Shown here: positions 42,796-51,402 of the stretch, in pieces
How the letters are laid out: every line of letters begins with the position of its first letter
Numbering within the stretch: position 1 is the stretch's first letter
Assembly (NCBI GenBank): GCA_030536755.1
Contig: JAUNPJ010000003.1
Span: 1 to 64,000, forward strand
From: Eubacteriales bacterium
Lineage (GTDB): Bacteria > Bacillota > Clostridia > Lachnospirales > Lachnospiraceae
Reading direction: 5' to 3'
DNA: 64,000 bases
The notes under the pieces: model-generated
Told to the model about the DNA's origin: nothing
Databases searched by the model: none
What the model saw: only the letters and a program-made list of their open reading frames with translations
Translations under genes and position numbers: made by a program

Positions 42796-45357
42796 ATGGC
42801 AGAAACTATTTTTAAGTCAGGCATGGAAGGGCTTGATAAAAAACTGGATTATATCAGATCCGGAGAAAATGTTGTGTTTCGTGTAAAGGAGCTGGAACAT
42901 TTTTGTTTCTTTTCGGAAGAATTTCTGAAAGAACAGATTCTGGATGGAAGAAAGGTTATTTATATTCAATTTGGCGGGGAAAAAGTGTTAACAGACATTC
43001 GGGAGGGACTGATTGTACATCAGCTGGATCCCGCGATCGGTTTTGAATTGTTTACACTGGCTGTTCATGAAATCATAGAGGAAGCTGGAGAAGGAGCTGT
43101 CTTTTTGTTTGATTGTCTGACAAAATTGCAGGAAATATGGTATTCGGATTTGATGATGGATAACTTTATGCGGGTAACCTGCCCCTGTATCAGGGAATGC
43201 GGATCGGTTGCCTTTTATCCGCTTATGAGAGGAAGTCATTCTTATGATTCTGTTTCACGAATCAGAGAAGCTGTACAGATTTTTCTCGATGTATTCTTTT
43301 CTGGAACCAGTTATTATCTGACACCTTTGAAGGTGGAAAATCGCTATCACGGGGAGATGTATCTGACACATCGAATTGATTTGGATCAAAGTTTTCATCC
43401 GATGACGTATTCCACTTCGCTCAGTCGGTACTATACGGTTCTGGAAGAAGCGGGACCGGGAGAATGTATGCAGGATTCGTGGGAAGATTTCTTTTTGAAA
43501 ATGAGGCTTGCTCTTGCGGAAGGAAAAATCAATCAGGATGATATGGATAGAATGTGCGGTATGATGATGACGCGGGATAAAAAAATTCTGGAACTGATTC
43601 GTCGTTATTTTACGCCAAGAGACTATATGACGGTAAAAGCGCGCATGGTAGGTACGGGCATGATTGGAGGAAAAGCCTGTGGCATGCTGCTGGCTCGTAA
43701 GATCGTACGGGAGTTTTGTCCGCAGGCACAGGAACATCTGGAGCCGCATGATTCTTACTATATTGCATCGGATATTTATTATACATACATCATTCATAAT
43801 GGATGCTGGCGTCTGTGGATGTACCAGAAGACGCATCCGGAAGATCATGAGGCTGCAGAAAAATTGCGGGAGAAATTGTTTTCCGGTGTCTTTCCAGACA
43901 ATATCCGCAGCCAGTTAAGACGACTTTTGGATTATTTTGGAAGCAGTCCAATGATTGTTCGTTCGAGCAGCTTTCTGGAGGACGGATTCGGAAATGCCTT
44001 TGCCGGAAAATATGAATCTGTTTTCTGTATTAATGCCGGTTCGATGGAAGAGCGAATGAAAAAATTTGAAAATGCTATTCGCACAGTCTATGCAAGTACG
44101 ATGTCACCGTCAGCACTTGAATACCGACGTGTGCGGGGATTGCTGAAAAAAGATGAACAGATGGCTCTTCTGGTACAGAGAGTATCTGGTTCCCGATGGG
44201 GAAAATATTATTTTCCAATGGCAGCAGGTGTGGGATATTCCTACAACAATTATCCGTGGAGCAGAGAACTGGATCCGAAAGCCGGCATGCTCAGGCTGGT
44301 AGTTGGACTTGGCACACGTGCTGTCGATCGTACACCGGGTGATTATCCGAGACTGGTCAATCTGGATGCCCCACAGATGACAACATTTGCTTCGCAGTCA
44401 GAACATCACAAGTTTTCACAGCATCGCATGGATGTGCTGAATCTGGAAAAAAATCAGTTGGAGAGCCATCCGGTGGAACATATGATTCCAATGATTCCAT
44501 TCTGGCAGAAAAAATATATGTTTTCGCACGATATGGATACAGAAAGAATGTTTCGTGACAGGGGTATATATAGAGATATTTTATTTGCAGACTGCGGGCA
44601 GTTGGTGAAAAATCAGGAGTTTGTTGATTGTATGCAGGAAATTCTGACAAAGCTGCAGGAGCATTATGGGAAAGCGGTTGATATTGAATACACGGTAAAT
44701 ATTTCGGAAACGGGAGAGTTTCTGATTAATCTGCTTCAATGTCGTCCCCTTCAGACGGGAGAGCATGAATCGGTTCAAATACCGGTATGCAAAGAAGAAG
44801 ATACGTTTTTCCACATCGTCAAAAATGTGATGGGATCGTCACGAAAGCAGAAAATCGATGTGATTGTATATGTAGATCCCTATGAATATTACAATTACGA
44901 ATACGCAAAAAAACCGGATATCGCAAGGGCGATCGGTATCGTCAACCGCTATTTTGAAAACCAGAACAAACATATGCTTCTGGTTACACCGGGGCGGATT
45001 GGCACCTCTTCGCCGGAACTTGGTGTACCGGTGGTCTATGCGGAAATCAGCCAGTTCTCTGCCATTATGGAAGTGGCATACAGCAAGGCAGGATATATGC
45101 CGGAGCTTTCCTTTGGAAGCCATATGTTCCAGGATCTGGTGGAAGCTAATATTTTGTATATTGCCTGTATGGAAAATACAAAAACGATGGCCTATCATCC
45201 GGAACTTCTGAATGGAGTAAAAGAAATCGGAGAAGGATTGCTGGAGGAATCGGTAAGAAATGTGCTGAAAGTATATGATACGTCTGAGAGTGGATGGATG
45301 CTTTGCATGGATGCATTAAGCAGCGAGGTAATCTGTGCGATGGCCGAAAGTTCTTAA
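42796..45357 (+). CDS. PEP/pyruvate-binding domain protein with KaiC-like N-terminus
   Basis: An 853-residue protein. Residues 1-180 look like a degenerate RecA/KaiC-type domain (GENVVFRVKELEHF and a Walker-B-like AVFLFDCLTKLQ near 101-111). About 285-530 is the ATP-grasp-like PEP/pyruvate-binding domain of PEP synthase/PPDK (GGKACGMLLARKIV, PMIVRSSSFLEDGFGNAFAG, YASTMSPSALEYR). I see no phosphohistidine swivel motif and no PEP-utiliser barrel, so it is not an ordinary dikinase. The start is ATG 42796 after GAAGAGG. A palindromic repeat begins three bases after its stop. Function is unknown. Confidence 0.82.
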   Translation: MAETIFKSGMEGLDKKLDYIRSGENVVFRVKELEHFCFFSEEFLKEQILDGRKVIYIQFGGEKVLTDIREGLIVHQLDPAIGFELFTLAVHEIIEEAGEGAVFLFDCLTKLQEIWYSDLMMDNFMRVTCPCIRECGSVAFYPLMRGSHSYDSVSRIREAVQIFLDVFFSGTSYYLTPLKVENRYHGEMYLTHRIDLDQSFHPMTYSTSLSRYYTVLEEAGPGECMQDSWEDFFLKMRLALAEGKINQDDMDRMCGMMMTRDKKILELIRRYFTPRDYMTVKARMVGTGMIGGKACGMLLARKIVREFCPQAQEHLEPHDSYYIASDIYYTYIIHNGCWRLWMYQKTHPEDHEAAEKLREKLFSGVFPDNIRSQLRRLLDYFGSSPMIVRSSSFLEDGFGNAFAGKYESVFCINAGSMEERMKKFENAIRTVYASTMSPSALEYRRVRGLLKKDEQMALLVQRVSGSRWGKYYFPMAAGVGYSYNNYPWSRELDPKAGMLRLVVGLGTRAVDRTPGDYPRLVNLDAPQMTTFASQSEHHKFSQHRMDVLNLEKNQLESHPVEHMIPMIPFWQKKYMFSHDMDTERMFRDRGIYRDILFADCGQLVKNQEFVDCMQEILTKLQEHYGKAVDIEYTVNISETGEFLINLLQCRPLQTGEHESVQIPVCKEEDTFFHIVKNVMGSSRKQKIDVIVYVDPYEYYNYEYAKKPDIARAIGIVNRYFENQNKHMLLVTPGRIGTSSPELGVPVVYAEISQFSAIMEVAYSKAGYMPELSFGSHMFQDLVEANILYIACMENTKTMAYHPELLNGVKEIGEGLLEESVRNVLKVYDTSESGWMLCMDALSSEVICAMAESS

Positions 45358-45359
45358 CA

Positions 45360-45419
45360 GGGACAGGGGGGACGGTTCTGTGTCCGTAGACACGGACGCA
45401 GAACCGTCCCCCTGTCCCC
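45360..45419. repeat. Dispersed palindromic repeat, copy B
   Basis: A near-perfect inverted repeat (arms about 28 bp, 4-bp loop) sharing the core GGGGACGGTTCTGTGTCCG with the copy at 25999-26062. It lies just after the PEP-binding gene's stop and before a pseudogene on the other strand. Confidence 0.88.
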
Positions 45420-45423
45420 TTCT

Positions 45424-46151
45424 CTATACAATTGCCTCGACTAATGTTTTTCCTTCAATCACAATTTCATGTGTGCGTAAAGATCTTTGTTCTGCATATC
45501 AGCTGTGGACAAATAAAGATTATACAGCCATGTCTCAAAAATTCGATTTGAAACAGCAAGAGTGCCGTTTTGATTTTTTACAAATCCAAACATTGTGGCA
45601 ATGTTGATGGACAGTTCGTAGTAATTGTAAACGATAGATTTTCCTGTGAATAATAAAGATTGGAGAATATGGTTTAATTCTGGATTGCTTATCAGTTTTT
45701 CATCAATCATCAATACGATTGGTTTATCAGAAATACTGCAGATATCACTCAGTTCCTCGAAGAGCCTTTGCAATCTGAAATTAGATCGTTCTTCTCTCAC
45801 AATTGCATTCAGATGAGAAAGAATAGCTTCAAACTCTTCCGCAGGTGAAAGGATATTTCTTTTCAATATTCGTAAAAATGCTCTTAGAAAAGAAAGTGCA
45901 AATGTATTTTCGTTTTCAAATTCTTCTGCTCCAAATGTCTGAAAATCCATCAAGACAACAACATAATCTGTTTGTAAATAACGGTTCAGGGCACGAAGTG
46001 TGGTTGTTTTTCCATACTGGCGTGCTCTGTTGATCGTAAAGTACTGACCGGCATCAATCAGCTTTTTTATTTCCATCAGTCTCTCATTCAGGTTTACCAT
46101 ATAATGCTGAGCTGGTTTACAATCAGCAGTTACATTGAAAATTTTTGTCAT
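45424..46151 (-). pseudogene. Decayed AAA-ATPase/PD-(D/E)XK nuclease-family gene
   Basis: The readable frame (46151 to 45459, 230 aa) starts like AAA-ATPase_like proteins, with Walker A region INRARQYGKTTTLRALNRYL and Walker B VLMIDE. Directly after Walker B it jumps to a tail resembling the family's C-terminal part (HILQSLLFTGKSIVY, ANRIFETWLYN-like), so roughly 150 residues are missing in frame. The frame then ends early, yet the family-type C-terminus EIVIEGKTLVEAIV is found in another frame up to TAG 45424. The expected nuclease domain is absent. ATG 46151 keeps a good AGGAGG site. Two deletions plus a frameshift make a functional product unlikely. Confidence 0.75.
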
Positions 46152-46181
46152 TACCTTTGCCTCCTTTCCTGTTTTTAAAAC

Positions 46182-47309
46182 ATGGATGATACGATTCAAA
46201 AAGTGATGCAGAGAGAGTTTCCTCTGCCAGAACAGGTAAAAAAAGCCCAAGCGGAGGCATTTTCCAAAATAAGAGCCTCTCAGGAACAAAAAAGTACGCC
46301 TGAGTTACAGCAGTCTGCAAAGAAAACAGCTGAGAAGAAAACAATGCACAAGAAACAACATTTCTTTTTCAAAGCCTGTGTCGGATTTGCAGCAGCGGCA
46401 GCGGTTTTTTCTGGAGTCTGTATTGTAAATCCCACATTTGCAGCGCAGATTCCTCTGCTTGGCCATGTCTTTGAAAAATTAGGAGAATCTCTGCGCTTTT
46501 CCGGTGACTTTCAAAAGTATGCAAAAGTAGAAAACATAAACAGCCAGACAGCCAATGGCATGACTGTTACGTTGTCAGAGGTATACTGCAACGATGCTGC
46601 TCTTTATGTCAGTCTGGTAATTGAGTCAGAAGATACATTTCCGGAAACGATGAATTTTCAGGACAGCGATACTCCGCTGATCAACCTGTATGACAGCACC
46701 TTGAAATTTTCTTATAGTGAACGGGAAGAACAGCTTTTCGGTGTTGCGAATGCGCTTGACGGGAAAATGGTTGATGAACACACTTATACAGGAGTACTGC
46801 GCTATGATCTTTCCTACTCCAATATCTTTATGAAAGAGGAAACAATTGAAATTCCGGAACAGTTTACGGTGGAATTTCACATCCCTCAAATCAGTGGACT
46901 CAAACCGGATGGAAAACTTCCGGAGATGCCGGAAGATCTTCGAGCGGAATATGAACAGGCTATGAGGGATAACGGTCTGGGGCTGACGGATGAAGATTAT
47001 GCCAACTTTACAGAAGAGCAGAAGGAAATTGAGCACCAGCTTTTTACTAAAATGAACAATGCTTACGACGAACGCTATCCAGATACATGGGAACAGCCAA
47101 ACCAAGAAAATCAACAGGTTGCCTGCACAAGCGGAGAGATTGCACTTGATGTGGAAAGCCTTCCCTGTGCAAATGGCTGTTCGGAAGCCCCAAACCCAAC
47201 CTTGCCGTTTGGAAGTGTTCCGTTGACCAGGAAAGCGGTGCACATACAACTCAACAAACAGAAAGTTATTTTGGATTTTGTAACGTCTCCAGCTTTTCCT
47301 TTACGGTAG
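46182..47309 (+). pseudogene. DUF4179 (anti-sigma-like) gene, 3'-truncated
   Basis: A 375-residue frame beginning like DUF4179 proteins, which pair with ECF sigma factors. It has a short cytoplasmic N-terminus (REFPLPEQVKKAQAEAFSKI), one membrane helix (about 63-83) and the extracellular DUF4179 start (VNPTFAAQIPLLGHVFEKLG). The C-terminal third of the family is missing. After about residue 310 the frame runs into the dispersed repeat (47205-47261) and then into the end of the opposite-strand ASKHA gene (44-bp overlap). No ribosome site precedes ATG 46182 and no sigma gene is adjacent. It is probably a remnant, though the frame is open. Confidence 0.6.
47205..47261. repeat. Dispersed repeat, copy 2 (matches 128-184)
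   Basis: 50/57 bases match 128-184 (40/44 in the core, transitions only). Here it forms the 3' end of the truncated DUF4179 frame, suggesting a junction of an element or a recombination scar. Confidence 0.6.
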
Positions 47310-48789
47310 GAAACAGTTCCATATTGGTGTGAGGAAGTGCCTGGGCTGCTACCATGAAATCCAGAAAATCTGCGGCTGCTCCGTACTGCAGGTAAACCAT
47401 TTTTTCGAGAATGATGTCAATATCATCCAGAACTTCTTTGTGGAGAAGAACCTTTTGTGCACCTTCCAGGGATGAATTGCCGGCGCTGATGAGCCGATCA
47501 CGATCCATATCCGGATACAGGCCGATGGTAATGGCGGATTCTTTGGAGACGTGTTTTCCGAATGCTCCTGCTACGTAAAACTTGGAAATGTCCTGTGCAG
47601 TGATTCCGGATTCGCGCAGCATATAGGCGACCATTGTATAACCGGCTGCTTTGGTCCGCATAAATTCGTTGATGTCATTTTGAGAAAAGAAGAGTCCCGG
47701 TGCATATTCTACTGCATAGGAGTCCCCTTTTTTCTGAATAAGACGGCTTTCTTCCGGATGAAGCGTTCCCTTGATGTCTACCCATCCGTGAAGGAATAAT
47801 TCTGCCAGAAGATCAATGATTCCAGAACCACAGATTCCCAGTGGCTTTGTTTCTCCAATCACATGAATCTGAATTTGCTCATCTTTGATGTGCACCTCAT
47901 CGACTGCGCCTTCGGTAGCGCGCATGCCTGTCTCAACGACGCCTCCCTCCAGCGCCGGTCCGGCTGCACCGGCACCGCACAGAAGAAATTCCTCATTTCC
48001 GATAACCAGTTCACCATTGGTTCCGATGTCAAAAAAGACACAGATATCCTTTTCTTTATAAAGTTCCGTAGCAACCATACCGCTGATGATGTCGCCGCCA
48101 AGGTAGTTTGATTTGTTGGGGTAGCAGTAGACATAACCCAAAACAGGGATATCCAGCTCTTTTCCCAGGATAAAATCAGGATGGTCTGCCCGGACGGCAT
48201 AAGGCGTAGAGAAAACACAGAAGGCATCCATTCCGAGCAGAAAATGAATCATCGTCGTGTTGGCTGCAACTGTCATCTGGATACAGGATTGGATGGAAAT
48301 TCCGGTTGCTGCCTCGATTTTTTCAAAGTTTTCTAGTAAAGTATCAATCGTTGCGTTGCGGATTTCCTCTAATGCAGTCGGATTGTCTTTGCAGTAAAAA
48401 ATGCGTGTGAGAATATCTGTTCCATACGCAATCTGATGATTGTAGCTGCTGACTTCCGCCAGGCATTCTCCGGTATTGCAGTTCAAAAGTCTGGTCACGA
48501 CAGTCGTGCTTCCGATATCCGTAGCCAGTCCGTAGTGTTCATTCGAGGTATCTCCCGGTTCTGCATTTACAATTTCCCAGCAGAGTCCGTCCCAGGCAAG
48601 AGAGACTGTGATTTTCCAGTTGGATGTATCGCAGAGCGGATACAATTTTCTCATGACTGTAAGACTCATGCGGGTGTTCAACCCCTGTTCTGTGAGGGCA
48701 TCCATGATGCGAACCTGGTAGGAGAGGGCATCATCCTCCGTCGGTGGGGTTAAGGTAAGATATATTTTTTTGCTGATTGGATTCAACAT
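47266..48789 (-). CDS. ASKHA-domain ATPase, RACo-like (DUF4445)
   Basis: A 507-residue protein of the reductive-activator family for corrinoid enzymes. The actin-like ATPase part has ATDIGSTTVVTRLL (phosphate 1), FFDIGTNGELVIG, LCGAGAAGPALEGG, LGICGSGIIDLLAELF and YVAGAFGKHVS. The N-terminal [2Fe-2S] ferredoxin domain of classical RACo is missing; the first 85 residues are a short linker domain. ATG 48789 follows GGAGG. No corrinoid protein or methyltransferase lies nearby, so its target is elsewhere or it has another job. Confidence 0.85.
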   Translation of the reverse strand: MLNPISKKIYLTLTPPTEDDALSYQVRIMDALTEQGLNTRMSLTVMRKLYPLCDTSNWKITVSLAWDGLCWEIVNAEPGDTSNEHYGLATDIGSTTVVTRLLNCNTGECLAEVSSYNHQIAYGTDILTRIFYCKDNPTALEEIRNATIDTLLENFEKIEAATGISIQSCIQMTVAANTTMIHFLLGMDAFCVFSTPYAVRADHPDFILGKELDIPVLGYVYCYPNKSNYLGGDIISGMVATELYKEKDICVFFDIGTNGELVIGNEEFLLCGAGAAGPALEGGVVETGMRATEGAVDEVHIKDEQIQIHVIGETKPLGICGSGIIDLLAELFLHGWVDIKGTLHPEESRLIQKKGDSYAVEYAPGLFFSQNDINEFMRTKAAGYTMVAYMLRESGITAQDISKFYVAGAFGKHVSKESAITIGLYPDMDRDRLISAGNSSLEGAQKVLLHKEVLDDIDIILEKMVYLQYGAAADFLDFMVAAQALPHTNMELFPTVKEKLETLQNPK

Positions 48790-48960
48790 AATCGCCTCCG
48801 TTTGTTATATATGGGATACTATAGCACAGTTTGGAATCAAAATGGGAAAATTCTGTGAACTTGCGTACAAGAAAGATTTTCTAAACTTCGATTAAGGTTC
48901 ATACATTAGAATGGGTTCGATAAAAGAAAGCGCGCATAGACAGGAAAGGATGAAGATAGA

Positions 48961-50730
48961 ATGAAGAGAAAAAAGGTAATGGCAATTTTGATGGCAGGAA
49001 CTCTGGTATTTTCCTGTGTAGGATGTGGTTCAACGACAAAAGAAGGGGAATCTGATTCTACAATTACAGGAAAGGTTACAGAAATTAATGATACTTCCGT
49101 AACGATTCAGCTGGGCGAACTAATGCAGGGAGGCGAACCGAATGGAGAGAAACCAGATGGAGAAGCACCAGACGGGGAGAAACCAGAAATGCCAGATGGA
49201 GAAACTCCGGATGGGGAGAAGCCAGAAATGCCAGATGGAGAAACTCCAGACGGAGAGAAGCCGGAAATGCCGGAAGGAGAAGCGCCGGATGGCGAAAATC
49301 CACCACAGGGAGGTGGTATTCCGTTTGAGGCAGGTGATGAGACGAAGACCATTGATTTGAAAGACGCTGAAATTGTGGAGGAATCAGGGCAGGAGACGGA
49401 AGAAGCAGATTTTGCGGATATTGAAGTGGATGATATTCTGGTGATTGAGCTTGGTGATGATGGAACTGTGGAAAGTGTAACGATTAAAAGCGGCAGAATG
49501 GGAGGCCCAGGAGGATTTGGCGGTTCCGGCGAGGTGACGCAGGGTACGGCAGCCAATACGATTGAGAACGATGCAGAAGTGACAGAAGAATCGTATACAT
49601 CCTCCGGTGACGATGAAAATGCGCTTCGTGTGAAAGAGGCAACAGTCACGCTGGATGGAATTACTGTCGAGAAGACGGCAGGTGAATCTTCCAATACGGA
49701 GGATGGTGATTTTTATGGACAAAATGCGGCTTTACTGGCAACAGACGGTGCACAGGTAACGATTAAAAATGCAAAAATCAGTTCATCTGCCCAGAACGGA
49801 AATGGTGTTTTCAGTTATGGGGAGGGCACTGTAGTGACGATTTCGGATTCGTCCATTGAGACGACAAAAGATAATTCCGGCGGTATTCAGACAACAGGAG
49901 GAGGTACCACGAAAGCTTCAAATCTGACTATAAATACAAAGGGAAATTCCTCGGCAGCAATCCGCTCTGACCGGGGAGGCGGCACAGTAGAGGTGGATGG
50001 CGGAACTTATCTCAGTGAAGGATATAATTCACCATCCGTTTACTCTACGGCAGCAATTACTGTAAAAAATGCCACACTTACAGCAGCAAATTCAGAGGCT
50101 CTGGTCATTGAAGGACAGAATTCGATCAGTCTGGAAAACTGCAATGTGACCGGAAATATGAGTGACACAGAAGGTTCCAGTTCGGATATCAATGTGCATA
50201 ATGTAATGATTTATCAGTCCATGTCCGGTGATGCAGAAGTTGGAACATCTGAATTTTCGATGGAAGGCGGCTCTTTGACTTCACAGAACGGTGATATGTT
50301 TTATGTTACGAATACACACTGCACGATTCGTCTGTCAGGAGTACTGCTGGTGAACCAGGATGAGGAAGGCAATCTTATGACAATTACCGGAAACGATGCA
50401 AGTCATGGATGGGGTGAGGCAGGTTCGAATGGCGGACAGGTGAATTTCACAGCTGATGGACAGACGCTGGATGGAAATATTGTGGTAGATACGATTTCCA
50501 ATCTAAATCTGACGCTAAGCAATGGCAGCCAGTTTACCGGAAGCATTAATATTACCGAAAATGAGGAAGGCGGCGAAGCTGTGGAAGATAATGCGGTCAT
50601 CACTGTTGACGAGGGATGCACATGGACGCTGACCGGTGATTGTACGGTTACAAGCGTGACAGATAACGGTACGATTAACTTTAATGGACATACCATTACA
50701 CTGGCGGATGGAACCGTTCTAAGTGAATAA
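48961..50730 (+). CDS. Beta-helix-like lipoprotein with PDGE-rich tandem repeats
   Basis: A 589-residue exported lipoprotein. The signal peptide ends in a lipobox (SCVGC). A short beta segment leads into a Pro/Asp/Gly/Glu-rich repeat (about 60-115, units like GEKPEMPDGETPD), then a Gly-rich linker (GGPGGFGGSG). A large right-handed parallel-beta-helix-like domain follows, with many xxVTIKNAxI and ITVKNATL coils rich in Asn, Ser and Thr. It probably stands on the cell surface, with the repeat spanning the wall. A role in adhesion or polysaccharide binding is possible. ATG 48961 is the only sensible start. Confidence 0.8.
   Translation: MKRKKVMAILMAGTLVFSCVGCGSTTKEGESDSTITGKVTEINDTSVTIQLGELMQGGEPNGEKPDGEAPDGEKPEMPDGETPDGEKPEMPDGETPDGEKPEMPEGEAPDGENPPQGGGIPFEAGDETKTIDLKDAEIVEESGQETEEADFADIEVDDILVIELGDDGTVESVTIKSGRMGGPGGFGGSGEVTQGTAANTIENDAEVTEESYTSSGDDENALRVKEATVTLDGITVEKTAGESSNTEDGDFYGQNAALLATDGAQVTIKNAKISSSAQNGNGVFSYGEGTVVTISDSSIETTKDNSGGIQTTGGGTTKASNLTINTKGNSSAAIRSDRGGGTVEVDGGTYLSEGYNSPSVYSTAAITVKNATLTAANSEALVIEGQNSISLENCNVTGNMSDTEGSSSDINVHNVMIYQSMSGDAEVGTSEFSMEGGSLTSQNGDMFYVTNTHCTIRLSGVLLVNQDEEGNLMTITGNDASHGWGEAGSNGGQVNFTADGQTLDGNIVVDTISNLNLTLSNGSQFTGSINITENEEGGEAVEDNAVITVDEGCTWTLTGDCTVTSVTDNGTINFNGHTITLADGTVLSE
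49141..49302 (+). repeat. 39-bp in-frame tandem repeat
   Basis: About four imperfect units of 39 bp (13 codons, roughly GEKPEMPDGETPD) inside the beta-helix lipoprotein gene. The two central units are nearly identical, which suggests recent copy-number change. Confidence 0.8.
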
Positions 50731-50761
50731 GTAAAATAATAATTTGCAAAAAATAAAAATT

Positions 50762-50795
50762 AGGTCTGGACAAACGTCCGGACCTGAGCTATAAT
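50762..50795 (+). promoter_or_regulatory. Tad operon promoter with palindrome over the -35
   Basis: -35 TGGACA (50767-50772) and -10 TATAAT (50790-50795), 17-bp spacer. An inverted repeat AGGTCTGGAC / GTCCGGACCT (50762-50771 and 50776-50785, 9/10 paired) covers the -35. No U-run follows, so an operator is more likely than a terminator for the preceding gene. Confidence 0.6.
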
Positions 50796-50892
50796 GAGTC
50801 TCAAGATAGCAGTCAGCTATTGAATGCAATCCGTTCGGAATGTATGTTTTTCCTTTATTTTTTACAATTTTATATTCAGGAAAGAGGTGTGT

Positions 50893-51402
50893 ATGACCTT
50901 TTCAGCTATTTTTGCTCTGACAGCGGCAGTGGTAGCGGCGATGATGGATATTTCCACGGGAAAAGTCAAAAATCAATGGATTTGTTTTCTGTGGATTGTG
51001 GGCATGGTTTATCAGATGATTTCGGGACAGCGGCAGGGAATCTGGCGGTTTCTGGCTGGAAGTATGCTTCCCATTGCAGTGCTGTTTCCACTGTTTCGAT
51101 TTCGAATGCTGGGACCTGGCGACATCAAGCTGTTTTCCGCTCTGGGCGGTGTGATGGGTGCAGGTGCTGTTTTGACCTGCATGACAATTTCCTTTTTGTG
51201 CGGGGGAATTCTATCCCTTGTATTTCTTCTTTTGTATGGGGAGCTTGCTTCCCGTCTTCGGCATTTCGCCGTATATATCCAATTTGTGATCAGCAACAGG
51301 CAGATTGTGCCCTATTACAGGAAGGGTAAACAGTGGGAAAACCTCCACTTTACCGTACCTGTTTTGATGGGCGTGATTCTTTATGCAGGAGGTATGTATT
51401 GA
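50893..51402 (+). CDS. Prepilin peptidase, A24 family (TadV/CpaA-like)
   Basis: A 169-residue membrane aspartyl protease that trims Flp-type prepilins. The two catalytic Asp sites are AAMMDISTGKVKN near the N-terminus and the GxGD motif LGPGDIKLFSALGG. Several membrane helices are present. ATG 50893 follows AAAGAGG; the longer upstream frame lacks a ribosome site. It is first gene of the Tad operon and its stop overlaps the tadZ-like TTG start. Confidence 0.85.
   Translation: MTFSAIFALTAAVVAAMMDISTGKVKNQWICFLWIVGMVYQMISGQRQGIWRFLAGSMLPIAVLFPLFRFRMLGPGDIKLFSALGGVMGAGAVLTCMTISFLCGGILSLVFLLLYGELASRLRHFAVYIQFVISNRQIVPYYRKGKQWENLHFTVPVLMGVILYAGGMY

Noticed and set aside
41583..42824. A 413-codon open frame on the minus strand
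   Set aside because: Antisense shadow of the D-2-hydroxyacid dehydrogenase, crossing its terminator; no ribosome site.
49085..49360. Tandem repeats suspected to be a CRISPR array
   Set aside because: They are contiguous, in-frame 39-bp protein-coding repeats with no unique spacers and no cas genes.
50762..50785. Hairpin read as a terminator for the beta-helix lipoprotein gene
   Set aside because: No T-run follows and it covers a good -35 box, so an operator is the better reading.
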